A stretch of 64,000 nucleotides of DNA from NCBI GenBank assembly GCA_023423895.1, contig JAFAER010000058.1, positions 20,184-84,183 of the forward strand. The letters run 5' to 3'. The notes under the pieces are model-generated. The model searched no databases. It was not told where the DNA came from and saw only the letters and a list, made by a program, of their open reading frames with translations. The DNA comes from Pseudomonadota bacterium (GTDB lineage Bacteria; Myxococcota_A; Polyangia; Polyangiales; Polyangiaceae). Position 1 is the first letter of the stretch, and every line of letters starts with the position of its first letter. This document shows positions 52,379-61,761 of this stretch, in pieces. Position numbers and translations under genes: made by a program.

Positions 52379-53443
52379 CTAGCGAAACCGGGCTACAGCG
52401 ACGAGCCCGGCCGTCCCTTCGAAGAGCACAGCCGGAGCGGCGTAGGCGACGCGCGGGGGCTGCTTCAGGTCGAATCGCGGACGCTCGAACGGCATGAGCA
52501 AGGTCGCGCCAAGCTCGAGCTCCAGCCACGGGGTCACGGCAACGCCGGCCCGAACCGCGCCGGTCCACGCCGTCCACGGGGCGCTCACCGTCTGGAAGCG
52601 AGGGAGCTCAGCTGCAATTCCGGTGAGCGAGCCGACGTCGAGCCCGAGATACGCGCCGATGAACCACGGGCCGATGAGGGCGCGCGCCGCGCCCTCGACG
52701 CGTGCGCTCTTCAGGCGAAAGCGCACTTCACCCGCTTGCTCCGGCGTGGTGGAGAAGTCGGACCATCCCCACGAAAAGCGAAGGGCGGGAGCAACGAGGT
52801 CGCCCTGGTCCGCGTGGGAAAGCTCCGCGTGGACGCGCGCGCCCCGGCTCGCCTCCGGCGCGCGCATGTGAGCAGCGGCGATGCCACCATGCCAGGTCCA
52901 CACGACAGGTGATGGAGGCGGCTGTCGGGCCACGTGCACGGGGACAAGCGGCTTCGGACGCTGCCGAGCTGCGTCCTGCACGGGGGCTTCGCTCGTCCGG
53001 CGTGGGCTCGCCGCTGGGGCCGCCTCCGTCTCCGTCGTTGGCTCCGCTTCGGCCTTCGAGGTCGGCTCCGAGAGCGGGTCGAGCGCGATGGCGACGAAGA
53101 CGACGAGCGACGTCGCCACGGCTTTGCACGTCCCGGCTCGGATCGCGCGCGTGTTCGGGGCGGTGCCCGGCTGACGGATCACGAGCTGTCCGGAGAACGC
53201 GCCTCCTTCACGTACGATCCGGACGTCGAAGGAGCGGGCGTCCGCGCCTTCGATCCAGCTCGCCTGGACGCGCGGCGAAAGCAACGCGACGAAGTCGCGC
53301 CGCGAGGGGCAGCCCGCAGGAGCCTCGTAGCTCAGCTGGAGCCGCGACACGGGATCTTCGGCACGCGCAGTCGAAGGATGGATGACGAGCGCTGCGCTCA
53401 CGACGAGAGCGACTACGGCTCCTCGCAGCAACGAGCACGTCAT
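52379..53443 (-). CDS. Exported protein of unknown function upstream of the sigma gene
   Basis: 354 residues with a signal peptide (AVVALVVSAALVIHPSTARA then E). The N-terminal half includes LQLSYEAPAGCPSRRDFVALLSPRVQ and a paired Cys (RAGTCKAVATSLVVFVAIAL), then a Pro/Glu/Thr linker (about 130-185). The C-terminal half (about 190-354) has alternating strands (GGIAAAHMRAPEASRGARVHAELS, ARALIGPWFIGAYLGLDVG, RAGVAVTPWLELELGATLLMP) ending VAVARFR, an outer-membrane barrel-like pattern. The gap to the sigma gene is 72 bases, so it may be the first gene of the operon. Confidence 0.78.
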   Translation of the reverse strand: MTCSLLRGAVVALVVSAALVIHPSTARAEDPVSRLQLSYEAPAGCPSRRDFVALLSPRVQASWIEGADARSFDVRIVREGGAFSGQLVIRQPGTAPNTRAIRAGTCKAVATSLVVFVAIALDPLSEPTSKAEAEPTTETEAAPAASPRRTSEAPVQDAARQRPKPLVPVHVARQPPPSPVVWTWHGGIAAAHMRAPEASRGARVHAELSHADQGDLVAPALRFSWGWSDFSTTPEQAGEVRFRLKSARVEGAARALIGPWFIGAYLGLDVGSLTGIAAELPRFQTVSAPWTAWTGAVRAGVAVTPWLELELGATLLMPFERPRFDLKQPPRVAYAAPAVLFEGTAGLVAVARFR

Positions 53444-53510
53444 CCCGAGCGACGATACATCAGCGGTCGGCGTGTCGCCGCTCGCCCTCGTTCGGAGAGG
53501 AGCGGATGGG

Positions 53511-54335
53511 TCACGGCCGACTCTCCGTCGCCGCGCGGCGTTCGGGCTGACAGCGCGGGCAGTGATACGTCGAGCGTCCGGGATCGGGGCCCTGGAGATA
53601 GCGGACGATCGGCGTCTGACAGCGAAGGCAAGGTCGCCCGCCGCGGCCGTACACCCAGAGGCGAGGGGCGCCGCCGAGCGTCGCGCGCGTCATTCGCGGA
53701 CCGTCACCGAGGTTCTTGCGGAGGAGCTCGCTCGCGCGGCGCAGGACGCGCCGCAGCTCTTCGTCGGTGAGCGACGAGACCGGTGCTCGCGGGTCGATCT
53801 TCTCGAGGAAGAGCACCTCGGACTTGTAGATGTTCCCGATCCCGGCTGCGGCGCGTTGCACGAGGAGCGCATCGCCGATCTCGCGATCGGACAAGGCACG
53901 GAAGCGTCGGATCGCTTCGTCCTCGTCCCATCCCTCGCGCACGAGATCCGGCCCGAGACCGGCGAGATCGGGCGCGCGCTTCTCCTGCAGCGAGGTCAAC
54001 AGTCGAAGGACCGGGAGTCTCCTGCCGACGACGGACGCGCCAGGAACGACGAGCCGCATGTCCGGCTCCGTCCGCTCCGGCGCCCAGAACGTGGAGCGAG
54101 GCCGTTCGATGAAGACGCGGCCCTCCATCCGGAGATGGATGTGGATGACGCGCTCGTCGTCGAGCCGGATGAGGAGGTTCTTCCCCTTGGCGACCACCGA
54201 CTCGATCCGGTGGCCGACGATCGATCGAGCGGCGTCGTTCGTGAGCCGCCGTGCGGTGAACGCGCTCACCACGCGCCCCTCGAGGACGGGCGCGAGCCTC
54301 GCGGCGAGCCGGTAGAGCGAGTCGCCTTCAGGCAT
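53511..54335 (-). CDS. nei: Formamidopyrimidine/endonuclease VIII-type DNA glycosylase
   Basis: 274 residues starting MPEGDSLYRLA, with the catalytic Pro2 and Glu3 of the Fpg/Nei family; the start at 54335 is thereby fixed, and the longer frame is shadow. Further blocks: VVAKGKNLLIRLDDERVIHIHLRMEG (catalytic Lys), AAAGIGNIYKSEVLF (H2TH) and the C-terminal zinc finger CLRCQTPIVRYLQGP...YHCPRCQ. MPEGDS is typical of Nei (oxidised pyrimidines) rather than MutM (MPELPE). The start overlaps the helicase stop by eight bases, linking excision repair with a Lhr-type helicase. Confidence 0.93.
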   Translation of the reverse strand: MPEGDSLYRLAARLAPVLEGRVVSAFTARRLTNDAARSIVGHRIESVVAKGKNLLIRLDDERVIHIHLRMEGRVFIERPRSTFWAPERTEPDMRLVVPGASVVGRRLPVLRLLTSLQEKRAPDLAGLGPDLVREGWDEDEAIRRFRALSDREIGDALLVQRAAAGIGNIYKSEVLFLEKIDPRAPVSSLTDEELRRVLRRASELLRKNLGDGPRMTRATLGGAPRLWVYGRGGRPCLRCQTPIVRYLQGPDPGRSTYHCPRCQPERRAATESRP

Positions 54336-57300
54336 CCCCCGCCACGGCCTCCTCGTCGTCGTCCGTAAGGTCGAAGTCCGCGTCCGAATCGAAAGCTTCA
54401 TCTTCGTCTTCGTCTTCGTCGGGCGACGCCTTGCCGCCGAAGTCGAACGCGATGCCCACGTCACCGTCCTTCGCCGCCCACGCCGGAGTGCGCGAGCCCG
54501 GACGGCGCTGCCCGAACGGCGATGCCGACGGGATGAACACGAGCGAGCCCTGACGCGCGACGAAGCCCTGCTCGGCGAGGACGCTCGCGAGCGGGCTCTC
54601 CGGGGCGGGCACGCCGTCGATCGTCGCGATCATCGTCGAGCGCGGCCCGTACGATCGTGGTGCGCGGGCGAGATCCACGAGCGCCCGCGCGAGCCGCTGA
54701 GCGTCTTGCGCCGCCGCCAGCTCGTCCTGCGCGAGGAAGGTCGCCACGTGATGGCCGCCGCGCGAGAGCCAAGCGAGCAGGCGGCCCTCGAGCAAGATCA
54801 CCCGGGCGCCCGGAGCACGCTGCGCCGTGCGTCCGTTCGCGTCGGGCCACGGCAAGAGCGATCCCCAGGGGTTCGCCGGATCCGTCGCCGCGAGCACCAG
54901 CGGGCGCGGCTCCTGGTCCTCGCCGTCGTCGCCGTCCGAGCGGCGCGGCGTGCGGAGGCGCTCTTCGGCTCCGGGCAGCGCGAACTGCGTCGCGCCACGT
55001 CCCGCGACGAAATAGCCGCGGCGCAGGCGGCCTTGCTCCTCCATCGCGCGATACACGTCGTAGACGTAGCCGAACCCGCCCGGCAGACCTTCGGCGCTGC
55101 CTGCCTCGCGCAACACGACGCCGTAACGTTCGAGCAGCGCCCGGCCGGTGGCCGTCCTCCGCTCCGTCGCGGTCGGCTCACGCTCCCAACGGGAACGACG
55201 GAGCGACCAGCGGCCCTCCGAGCCTGGGGGGCCGCCACGGGGGCGTCCGAGCGAGCGGGCGGCTCGAGCGCGGCGGCCGTCGCGGGAACGACCGGCTTCG
55301 CGCGCCACGCTGCGAAGCGGCTCGAGCGAGTCGTTCGTGACCTCGCCGCTCCAGACGAGATCCCAGAGCGCCTCGAGCACATCGCCCGGATAGCCGCCGA
55401 CGGTCCGGGCGATCTCCGCGAAGAACACGGCCCCTCGGCGCTCGAAGAGCTCGCGGATCTTCACGTGCAGTGGCCCGCTCGGTGGATCTTCGATCGTCGG
55501 AGTGGCGAGGAGCGGCTCGCGCTCCGTCATGTAGAGGGCGATCCGTCCGTCGCTTCCGCCGATCGGCGAGACCCCAGCCCAGACGACCTCGCCGGTCGCG
55601 AGGAGCTGGTCGAGGTGATGCGGCTGGAAGCCCGGGACGCGTGCGGGGAGGACCTCGGTCTCGAGAACGGATGCTGGAATGGGGCACCCCTCGAGCTGTC
55701 CGATCGCCTTCAGAAGGCGATCGAGGGGGCGCGTGCGCGTCTCGTCGTTCGGATCGACGATGCCCTGCCAGTCCACGAGGAATCGGGCGAACATCTCGCT
55801 CGAGACGGGCTCGATCGCCTTCCGCAGGCGCGCCAGCGTCTTCTGCTTCAGCGATCGGAGCACCTCGACGTCGACCCACTCGACCTCGACCGCGCTCCGA
55901 CTCCGCGTGCCCGGAGGCAGCGGCAGGAACGCGCCGCGTGAGACCTTTCCTTTGGCGACGAGCGCTTCGAGCGCGGTCGTGACGGCGGCCTCGCCGATGC
56001 CCCATCGCTGCGCGAGAGCGCCCGCGGTGAACGGACCGTGCGTGCGCGCGTATCGGGCGACGAGGCTCGTCAGCGCGTCCTTCGTCGGTCCGAGGAACGC
56101 CTCGGGGAGCCCGCGCTCGAGCACGACGCCGAGCGCGTCGCGATACCGGGCGGCGTCTTCGACCGCGACGAGGCGCAGCTGTCCGGCGAGCCGGGCACGC
56201 ACGATGCGCTTCTGCTTCGTGAGCTCGCGCACCCACGCCTCCCAATGCTCCGAGCCGTCGGCCGCGTGCTCACGCTGGGCGATCTCTTCTTCGGACAAAT
56301 CTCCGAGCCACAACAGGAGGTCGTGCACGGCATCGGCGTGCTTGAGCGGGCGATCGAGGCGCTGGAGCTGCCGTTCGTGCTCGAGGACGACCTCGGGATC
56401 GAGGAGCTTGCGGAGCTCGACCTCACCGAGCAGCTCGCGAAGCTGCGCGTGATCGATCGTGAGCGCCTGCGCGCGCCGCTCGGCCGCGGGAGCGTCTTCG
56501 TCGTAGATGAAGTTGCCGACGAACGCGAAGAGGAGCGACGACGCGAAAGGAGAGGGGATGGGCGTGTCGACGGTCGAGATGCGGATCTTGCGCGACTCGA
56601 TCGCACGGAGGATCTCGACGAGACCCGGCAGGTCGAACGCGTCGCGGAGCACCTCGCGGTAGGTCTCGAGGACGATCGGGAAGGCAGGAAACTGCGATGC
56701 GACCGCGAGGAGATCGGCCGATCGCTTTCGTTGAGCCCAGAGTGGCGTGCGTTTGCCGATCGACTGCCGCGGCAAGAGGAGCGCCCTTGCCGCGGACTCG
56801 CGGAAGCGCGCGGCGAAGAGGGAGCTGCCGGCGAGCTCGCGCGTGACGATGTCTTCCACCTCCTCGGAGGACGGAAAGAGGAGGTCGACGGGCGGCGGCG
56901 CCTCGCCCCCAGGGACGCGGAACACGATGCCGTCGTCGGACCAGACGGCCTCGATGTCGCCTGCGCGCTCCTCGCGGAGCCGCTTCAGCGCGGCCATGGC
57001 CCAGGGGGCATGCACGCGGCTTCCGAATGGTGTGAGGACGCAGATGCGCAGATCGCCGAGCTCGTCGGGCACGCGCTCGACGACGATCATCCGGTCGCTC
57101 GGCACGGTGCCCGCGGCCTTCGTCTCTTCGCCGATGTACGCGACGAGGTCGTTCGCGGCGCGGCTGTCGAGGTGATGCTCCTTCATGAGCATCGCCATGG
57201 CTTTGCCGGCATCGAGCTCGGCGACCCGTCGCGTCAGCTTCCCGATGCGCGTCCCGAACGCGACCGTACGTCCGGCGCGGTCTCCGTGCCAGAACGGCAT

Positions 57301-59193
57301 CTTGCCGGGGATTCCCGCAGCCGGCGTGACGAGCACGCGGTCGCGCGTGATCTCTTCCGCGCGCCAGGACGAGGCGCCGAGGAGGAACACCTCGCCCTCG
57401 CGGAGCTCGAACACCATCTCCTCGTCGAGCTCACCGACGCGCCGCGACGGTTTGCCCTTGGTCGATCCCTTCGCGACCTCACCGTCGCTGCTCGAATCGT
57501 CCTTGAGGAAGACGCCGTAGAGGCCACGATCGGGGATCGTGCCGCCGTTGAGGATCGCGAGACGCTGCGCGCCGGCGCGCGGGAAGATCTTGCCCGCGGA
57601 ACGGTCCCACGTGATGCGCGGTCTCAGGTCGGCGAACTCGTCGCTCGGATAACGTCCGGAGAGCATGTCGAGCAAGCCGTCGAAGCTCGCGCGGGGAAGG
57701 TCCGTGAATGGCGCCGCGGAGCGGACGAGCGCCCAGAGCTCTTCCACGTCGGTCTCGATCGGCCGTTCGTCGTCGAGTTGCTTCCGGCGGCCTTTGCGGC
57801 CTTTGGGTGCTTCCTTGCGACCGATCCCGACCGCGGCGATCGCGACGATCTGCTGCGAGAGCACGTCGAGCGGGTTCCGCGCGTAATATGTCGCCTCGAC
57901 GTCGCCGTCCTCGATGCCGCTCGACGCCGCGGCGCAAGCGAGCAGGTCGTGTTTGTGCTTCGGTACGAGGACGCCGGAAGGCACGCCGCCGACGTGGTGG
58001 CTCGCGCGACCGATGCGCTGGATGCCCGAGGCAACCGAAGGGGGCGCCTCGACCTGGATGACCTGATCGACCGCGCCCATGTCGATGCCGAGCTCGAGTG
58101 ACGACGTGGCGACGATGGCGGGGAGGTTGCCGGCTTTGAGGCGCTCCTCGGTCGCGCGGCGGGTCTCCTTCGCAACCGACCCGTGGTGCGCGAGCGCGAT
58201 CTCTTCGCCGGCGGTCTCGTTCAGCGCCGTCGCGAGACGTTCGGCGAGGCGACGGCTGTTGACGAACACCATCGTCGATTGCGCCGCGCGGATGCGTTCG
58301 ACGAGCCGCGCATGGACCTGCGGCCAGATGCTCTTGGCGTCTTCGGTGAGCTCGTCGAGATCGTCGAGTGGCCCGAGCGACGCAGGCGAGGGCGCGGGAA
58401 GGGGAGGCGGTACCTCCACGGTGATCGAGAGTGTCTTCTTCGCAGACGCGTCGACGATCTCGACGGGCCGCGGCATGACCTTCTTGCCTTTGATCTCCGC
58501 TCCGCCGAGCAGTCGCGCGATCTCCTCGAGCGGCTTCTGCGTCGCCGAGAGGCCGACGCGCTGGAGGCCGGTGTCCGCACCGACGGACCGTTTGAGGGCC
58601 TCGAGTCGCTCGAGGGAGAGGAACAGATGTGCGCCGCGCTTGCTCGCGGCCATCTGGTGGATCTCGTCGATGATGACGGTGTCGACCGAAGTCAGGATCT
58701 CGCGCTGCTGCGACGTGAGCAGCAGGTAGAGCGACTCCGGCGTCGTGATGAGGATGTCCGGAGGTGTCCGGATCATCTTCGTTCGTTCGGGGGTCGGCGT
58801 GTCGCCCGTGCGGACGGCAACCTCGAGCCGGCGCAGGCTCGCCCCGAGTCGACCGCCCACGGCAGCGATCCCGGCGATGGGCGCGCGCAGATTCCGTTCG
58901 ACGTCGACGGCGAGAGCCTTCAGCGGCGAGACGTAGAGGATGCGGAGCCGCTTCTTCGGCTCTGGCTCGGGGGAGCGCGACAGTCGATCGATCGCCGAGA
59001 GGAACGCCGCGAGCGTCTTGCCGGAGCCCGTCGGCGCAAGCAGGAGCGTGGTCTTCCCTTCGGCGATGTGGGGCCACGATTGCGCCTGTGCCGGCGTCGG
59101 TTCGCCGAGCGCCGAGCGGAACCATTCGGCGACCGCCGGATGGAAGCCGGCGAGCGGGTCGCTCTTCATCTGGGCTCGTGCGCGAACGGTCAT
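54328..59193 (-). CDS. lhr: Lhr-type superfamily 2 helicase
   Basis: About 1621 residues from ATG 59193; ATG 59169 is a close alternative. N-terminal SF2 domain: FHPAVAEWF, APTGSGKTLAAFL (motif I), YVSPLKALAVDVERNL, ITTPESLYLLL, VIIDEIHQMA (DEIH) and VGLSATQKP (motif III); second domain ends with QRIGRASHHVGG. The long C-terminal part (winged-helix, beta-barrel and Lhr-specific modules) includes SWRAEEITRDRVLVTPAAG and LTPFGSRVHAPWAMAAL and ends in a run of Asp/Glu (DEDEDEDEAFDSDADFDLTD). Lhr proteins are 3'-5' DNA translocases; the C-terminal region of some has uracil-DNA-glycosylase activity. An Arg-rich insertion lies at about 55230-55310. Confidence 0.93.
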   Translation of the reverse strand: MTVRARAQMKSDPLAGFHPAVAEWFRSALGEPTPAQAQSWPHIAEGKTTLLLAPTGSGKTLAAFLSAIDRLSRSPEPEPKKRLRILYVSPLKALAVDVERNLRAPIAGIAAVGGRLGASLRRLEVAVRTGDTPTPERTKMIRTPPDILITTPESLYLLLTSQQREILTSVDTVIIDEIHQMAASKRGAHLFLSLERLEALKRSVGADTGLQRVGLSATQKPLEEIARLLGGAEIKGKKVMPRPVEIVDASAKKTLSITVEVPPPLPAPSPASLGPLDDLDELTEDAKSIWPQVHARLVERIRAAQSTMVFVNSRRLAERLATALNETAGEEIALAHHGSVAKETRRATEERLKAGNLPAIVATSSLELGIDMGAVDQVIQVEAPPSVASGIQRIGRASHHVGGVPSGVLVPKHKHDLLACAAASSGIEDGDVEATYYARNPLDVLSQQIVAIAAVGIGRKEAPKGRKGRRKQLDDERPIETDVEELWALVRSAAPFTDLPRASFDGLLDMLSGRYPSDEFADLRPRITWDRSAGKIFPRAGAQRLAILNGGTIPDRGLYGVFLKDDSSSDGEVAKGSTKGKPSRRVGELDEEMVFELREGEVFLLGASSWRAEEITRDRVLVTPAAGIPGKMPFWHGDRAGRTVAFGTRIGKLTRRVAELDAGKAMAMLMKEHHLDSRAANDLVAYIGEETKAAGTVPSDRMIVVERVPDELGDLRICVLTPFGSRVHAPWAMAALKRLREERAGDIEAVWSDDGIVFRVPGGEAPPPVDLLFPSSEEVEDIVTRELAGSSLFAARFRESAARALLLPRQSIGKRTPLWAQRKRSADLLAVASQFPAFPIVLETYREVLRDAFDLPGLVEILRAIESRKIRISTVDTPIPSPFASSLLFAFVGNFIYDEDAPAAERRAQALTIDHAQLRELLGEVELRKLLDPEVVLEHERQLQRLDRPLKHADAVHDLLLWLGDLSEEEIAQREHAADGSEHWEAWVRELTKQKRIVRARLAGQLRLVAVEDAARYRDALGVVLERGLPEAFLGPTKDALTSLVARYARTHGPFTAGALAQRWGIGEAAVTTALEALVAKGKVSRGAFLPLPPGTRSRSAVEVEWVDVEVLRSLKQKTLARLRKAIEPVSSEMFARFLVDWQGIVDPNDETRTRPLDRLLKAIGQLEGCPIPASVLETEVLPARVPGFQPHHLDQLLATGEVVWAGVSPIGGSDGRIALYMTEREPLLATPTIEDPPSGPLHVKIRELFERRGAVFFAEIARTVGGYPGDVLEALWDLVWSGEVTNDSLEPLRSVAREAGRSRDGRRARAARSLGRPRGGPPGSEGRWSLRRSRWEREPTATERRTATGRALLERYGVVLREAGSAEGLPGGFGYVYDVYRAMEEQGRLRRGYFVAGRGATQFALPGAEERLRTPRRSDGDDGEDQEPRPLVLAATDPANPWGSLLPWPDANGRTAQRAPGARVILLEGRLLAWLSRGGHHVATFLAQDELAAAQDAQRLARALVDLARAPRSYGPRSTMIATIDGVPAPESPLASVLAEQGFVARQGSLVFIPSASPFGQRRPGSRTPAWAAKDGDVGIAFDFGGKASPDEDEDEDEAFDSDADFDLTDDDEEAVAGDA

Positions 59194-59319
59194 CGGGAAA
59201 CGCACAAATGTGACGCCGCCTCGACGAAATGGGAAGCCCTGGAGCCACCAGAACCGCGGCGCTGCAGCGCGCGGCATGTCAGCGTGCTGTCAGGTTTGTG
59301 GTGCGCGCGAGCTCGCGCT

Positions 59320-59841
59320 TCAGAGAGGAAGGCGCATCACGAGCGAGCTCCCGCCCACCCGATTGACGACGGAGCGTTCGACGACGAAGCCGACGCGCTC
59401 GTAGAGGCGAACCGACGGATTCGTCTCCCGCACGGAGAGCGCGAGCGCGGGATAGCGGCCACGCGCACGACGGACGAGCTCGCCGAGCAACGCCGCGCCG
59501 ATACCCCGACCGCGATGTTCTGGCGCCACCCCAATGGCGAGCTCCGGGATCTCCGTCGTTGCGACCTTGTGCTTCGCGGCGTCGTCGCCTTCGCCTTCGA
59601 GAAGAAGACGGACCCAGGCGGCGCCGAGCAGGGTCTCGTCCTCGTCCCCTCCTCGCCGCGCCACGACACCCATGTCTCCGGTCCGGCTGCCCCATCGGTG
59701 GGCGTACCAGGGAAGCGACGCGTCGCGCTTGGCGTCTTCGACGCTCTCGGCGCCGCCGGGCGTCATCGACGCAGCGTAGGTGAGCATCGACCAGAGGAAC
59801 GGCTCGTCGTCGGGCGTGGCTTCGCGGAGGAGCACGCGCAC
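59320..59841 (-). CDS. GNAT-family N-acetyltransferase
   Basis: 173 residues. LREATPDDEPFLWSML at the start and, in the acetyl-CoA site, ELAIGVAPEHRGRGIGAALLGELVRRARGR (R/Q-x-x-G-x-G/A). C-terminal ALSVRETNPSVRLYERVGFVVE completes the fold. Typical length; substrate unknown. Start GTG 59841; same strand as fmt, 100 bases further. Confidence 0.92.
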   Translation of the reverse strand: MRVLLREATPDDEPFLWSMLTYAASMTPGGAESVEDAKRDASLPWYAHRWGSRTGDMGVVARRGGDEDETLLGAAWVRLLLEGEGDDAAKHKVATTEIPELAIGVAPEHRGRGIGAALLGELVRRARGRYPALALSVRETNPSVRLYERVGFVVERSVVNRVGGSSLVMRLPL

Positions 59842-59941
59842 ACCTTACTCCAACTGCGCGCGTCGTCAGTGCGGGAGTGGTGGGCGGAGTCGTCCGCGAA
59901 GGTGCGTGACGGCCGAAGGCGTACGACCGACGCTCGGAGCT

Positions 59942-60979
59942 TTACGGCGTTCCGCCGAGCACGTCGCCCTCGGCGACGCCGCGGCCCGCGACCCAGTCGG
60001 CCGCCGTGATGGCCTTCTTGCCTTCGACCTGGACGCGGAGGAGCTCGATCGCGCGCTCGCCGCAAGCGACGACGACCCGTGACTTGTCCGCGAGGACGAT
60101 CGTGCCCGGGGCGGCGCTCTTCGCGGTGTTCGCGGTGTTCGCGGTGTTCGCGGTGTCCGGGGCGGACGGGAGGTCGGTGACGCGCGTCGCGTGCACCTTC
60201 AGGCCCTTCCCGCGCGACGTCGTGAATGCACCGGGCCACGGGCTCATCCCGCGCACGTGATCGTGGACGGCGCGCGCCGGCCGCGCGAAGTCGATCCGCC
60301 CGTTCTCCTTCTGGAGGATCGGCGCCATCGTCGCTTTGGCGTCGTCCTGCGGGACGGGGGTGTAGCCGCCGGCGACGTAGCGCGGCAGCCCCTTGCGAAC
60401 GGCGAGCGCGCCCATCGCGGAGAGACGCTCCGACAGATCACCCGCGGTCTCGTCCGCGACGATCTCCGTCGGGAACTGCTCGAGCATGGCGCCGGTGTCC
60501 ATGCCCTCGTCCATCTTCATCAGCGTGATCCCCGTCTCGGGCTCGCCGCGAACGATCGCCCAGGTGATCGGCGCTGCTCCTCGGTATTTCGGGAGCAGCG
60601 ACGCGTGGACGTTCACGCAGCCGAGCCGGGGCGCCTCGAGCACGTCCTTCGGGAGGATGCGCCCGTATGCGACGACGAGGGCGACGTCGACGCGCTGGTC
60701 TCGCAGCCAGGCGGCGAACTCACCAGTCTTGAGCTTCGTGGGCTGGACGACCGTGAGGCCGAGCTCGAGCGCCCGTTGCTTCACGGGAGGCGCCGCGAGC
60801 TCGAGCCCCCGGCCCTGCGGCTTGTCGGGCTGGCAGACGACGCCCACGACATCCGCGATCTCGACGAGCGCATCGAGGCAGGGCACCGCAAAGTGCGGAG
60901 TGCCCATGAAGACCGCACGGAAACCCTTCCGCGATGCGGCCTCCTGCGATTCGGGCGGCGTCGAGGGGGTGTTCGTCAA
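59942..60979 (-). CDS. fmt: Methionyl-tRNA formyltransferase
   Basis: 345 residues. Formylates initiator Met-tRNA. Blocks: FRAVFMGTPHFAVPCLDAL, VVCQPDKPQGRGLELAAPPVKQ, VVAYGRILPKDVLEAP, CVNVHASLLPKYRGAAPITWAI (catalytic His), and the C-terminal OB domain with RIDFARPARAVHDHVRGMSPWPGAFT. The only start before the first strand is TTG 60979, which overlaps the upstream stop as TTGA. A 9-base tandem repeat inserts TANTANTAN in the C-terminal domain. Normally paired with def; no def gene is seen here. Confidence 0.95.
   Translation of the reverse strand: MTNTPSTPPESQEAASRKGFRAVFMGTPHFAVPCLDALVEIADVVGVVCQPDKPQGRGLELAAPPVKQRALELGLTVVQPTKLKTGEFAAWLRDQRVDVALVVAYGRILPKDVLEAPRLGCVNVHASLLPKYRGAAPITWAIVRGEPETGITLMKMDEGMDTGAMLEQFPTEIVADETAGDLSERLSAMGALAVRKGLPRYVAGGYTPVPQDDAKATMAPILQKENGRIDFARPARAVHDHVRGMSPWPGAFTTSRGKGLKVHATRVTDLPSAPDTANTANTANTAKSAAPGTIVLADKSRVVVACGERAIELLRVQVEGKKAITAADWVAGRGVAEGDVLGGTP
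60121..60156. repeat. 9-base tandem repeat inside fmt
   Basis: Four perfect copies of TCGCGGTGT; in frame, encoding Thr-Ala-Asn units in the C-terminal domain. Likely variable in copy number. Confidence 0.9.
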
Positions 60980-61761
60980 CGGCCGACCTCGATGTCGACG
61001 CTGGGCGCGCTCACTTCATGATCGCCACCCTCGAAGACTCCGACGAGCGGAGTGACGACCTTGACCGTGTACTTGCCCTTGGGGAGCGGGCCGGCGGGCT
61101 TGCGCGGATAGCCCCTCTCGACGGCGGTCCCGCGGACCTTTTCGGGTGCCCACTTCATCTTCACGGCTTCCCAAGGAACACTCACGCGCGCGGTCCCATT
61201 CGCCGCGACCGTCACCTTGGCGAGCTTCACGTCGGCCGCCGGGGGAGCGGAGTGACCCTTGGGGGCCGGCGGCGGGCTGCCGGGCGGCATGTCGGCGCGC
61301 TTCTTCTTCGCGTCGTACGTCTCCGTCTCGAACCGCGCGAGCGGATCGATCCGGAAGAAGAGCGGCATGGGCGCCGCGGTCTTGTTCGCAAACGTGACGA
61401 CGAGGTCGACCTTGCCTCCGGGCGTCGTCTGCGTCGGGCTCGCGCCGAGCGTGACCTCGAGCTTGCCCTTCAGGTCCGGATTGTCGAGCGACTCGGGCTT
61501 GCCGTCGGGGACCTCGCAGTCGCTCTTCGCGAGAAGGTCCTCGAGGTTGCCGATGTCGAAGCCGACACAAACGTCCTTCTTCTCTGCCGCTTTTTCCGTG
61601 CCGCCGTCGGCGCCCTCGGCGCTGAAGGCATCGGCGTTTTCATCCGCCTCGCCTTTGGCCGTGCTGGGGTCGTTCGCGTCCTTCTTGCCGCCGCAGGCGA
61701 ATGCCGCCAGCAGAAGGCCGAGGAGGAGACAGGAGCCAGTCGTCTTCGTCAGTCGATGCAT
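60976..61761 (-). CDS. Lipoprotein with Asp/Ala-rich linker
   Basis: 261 residues. Signal ends LLAAFAC (Cys23). Linker of about 50 residues rich in Ala, Asp and Glu, then a Cys pair (VCVGFDIGNLEDLLAKSDCEV) and a strand-rich domain (GKLEVTLGASPTQTTPGGKVDLVVTFANKT, KGKYTVKVVTPLVGVF) similar in style to Ig-like modules. It overlaps the upstream lipoprotein gene by 13 bases and fmt by four, so all three are one unit. Function unknown. Confidence 0.8.
   Translation of the reverse strand: MHRLTKTTGSCLLLGLLLAAFACGGKKDANDPSTAKGEADENADAFSAEGADGGTEKAAEKKDVCVGFDIGNLEDLLAKSDCEVPDGKPESLDNPDLKGKLEVTLGASPTQTTPGGKVDLVVTFANKTAAPMPLFFRIDPLARFETETYDAKKKRADMPPGSPPPAPKGHSAPPAADVKLAKVTVAANGTARVSVPWEAVKMKWAPEKVRGTAVERGYPRKPAGPLPKGKYTVKVVTPLVGVFEGGDHEVSAPSVDIEVGR

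Noticed and set aside
56038..60009. Two long plus-strand frames (687 and 608 codons) opposite the helicase
   Set aside because: Antisense shadows of a gene with complete helicase motifs.
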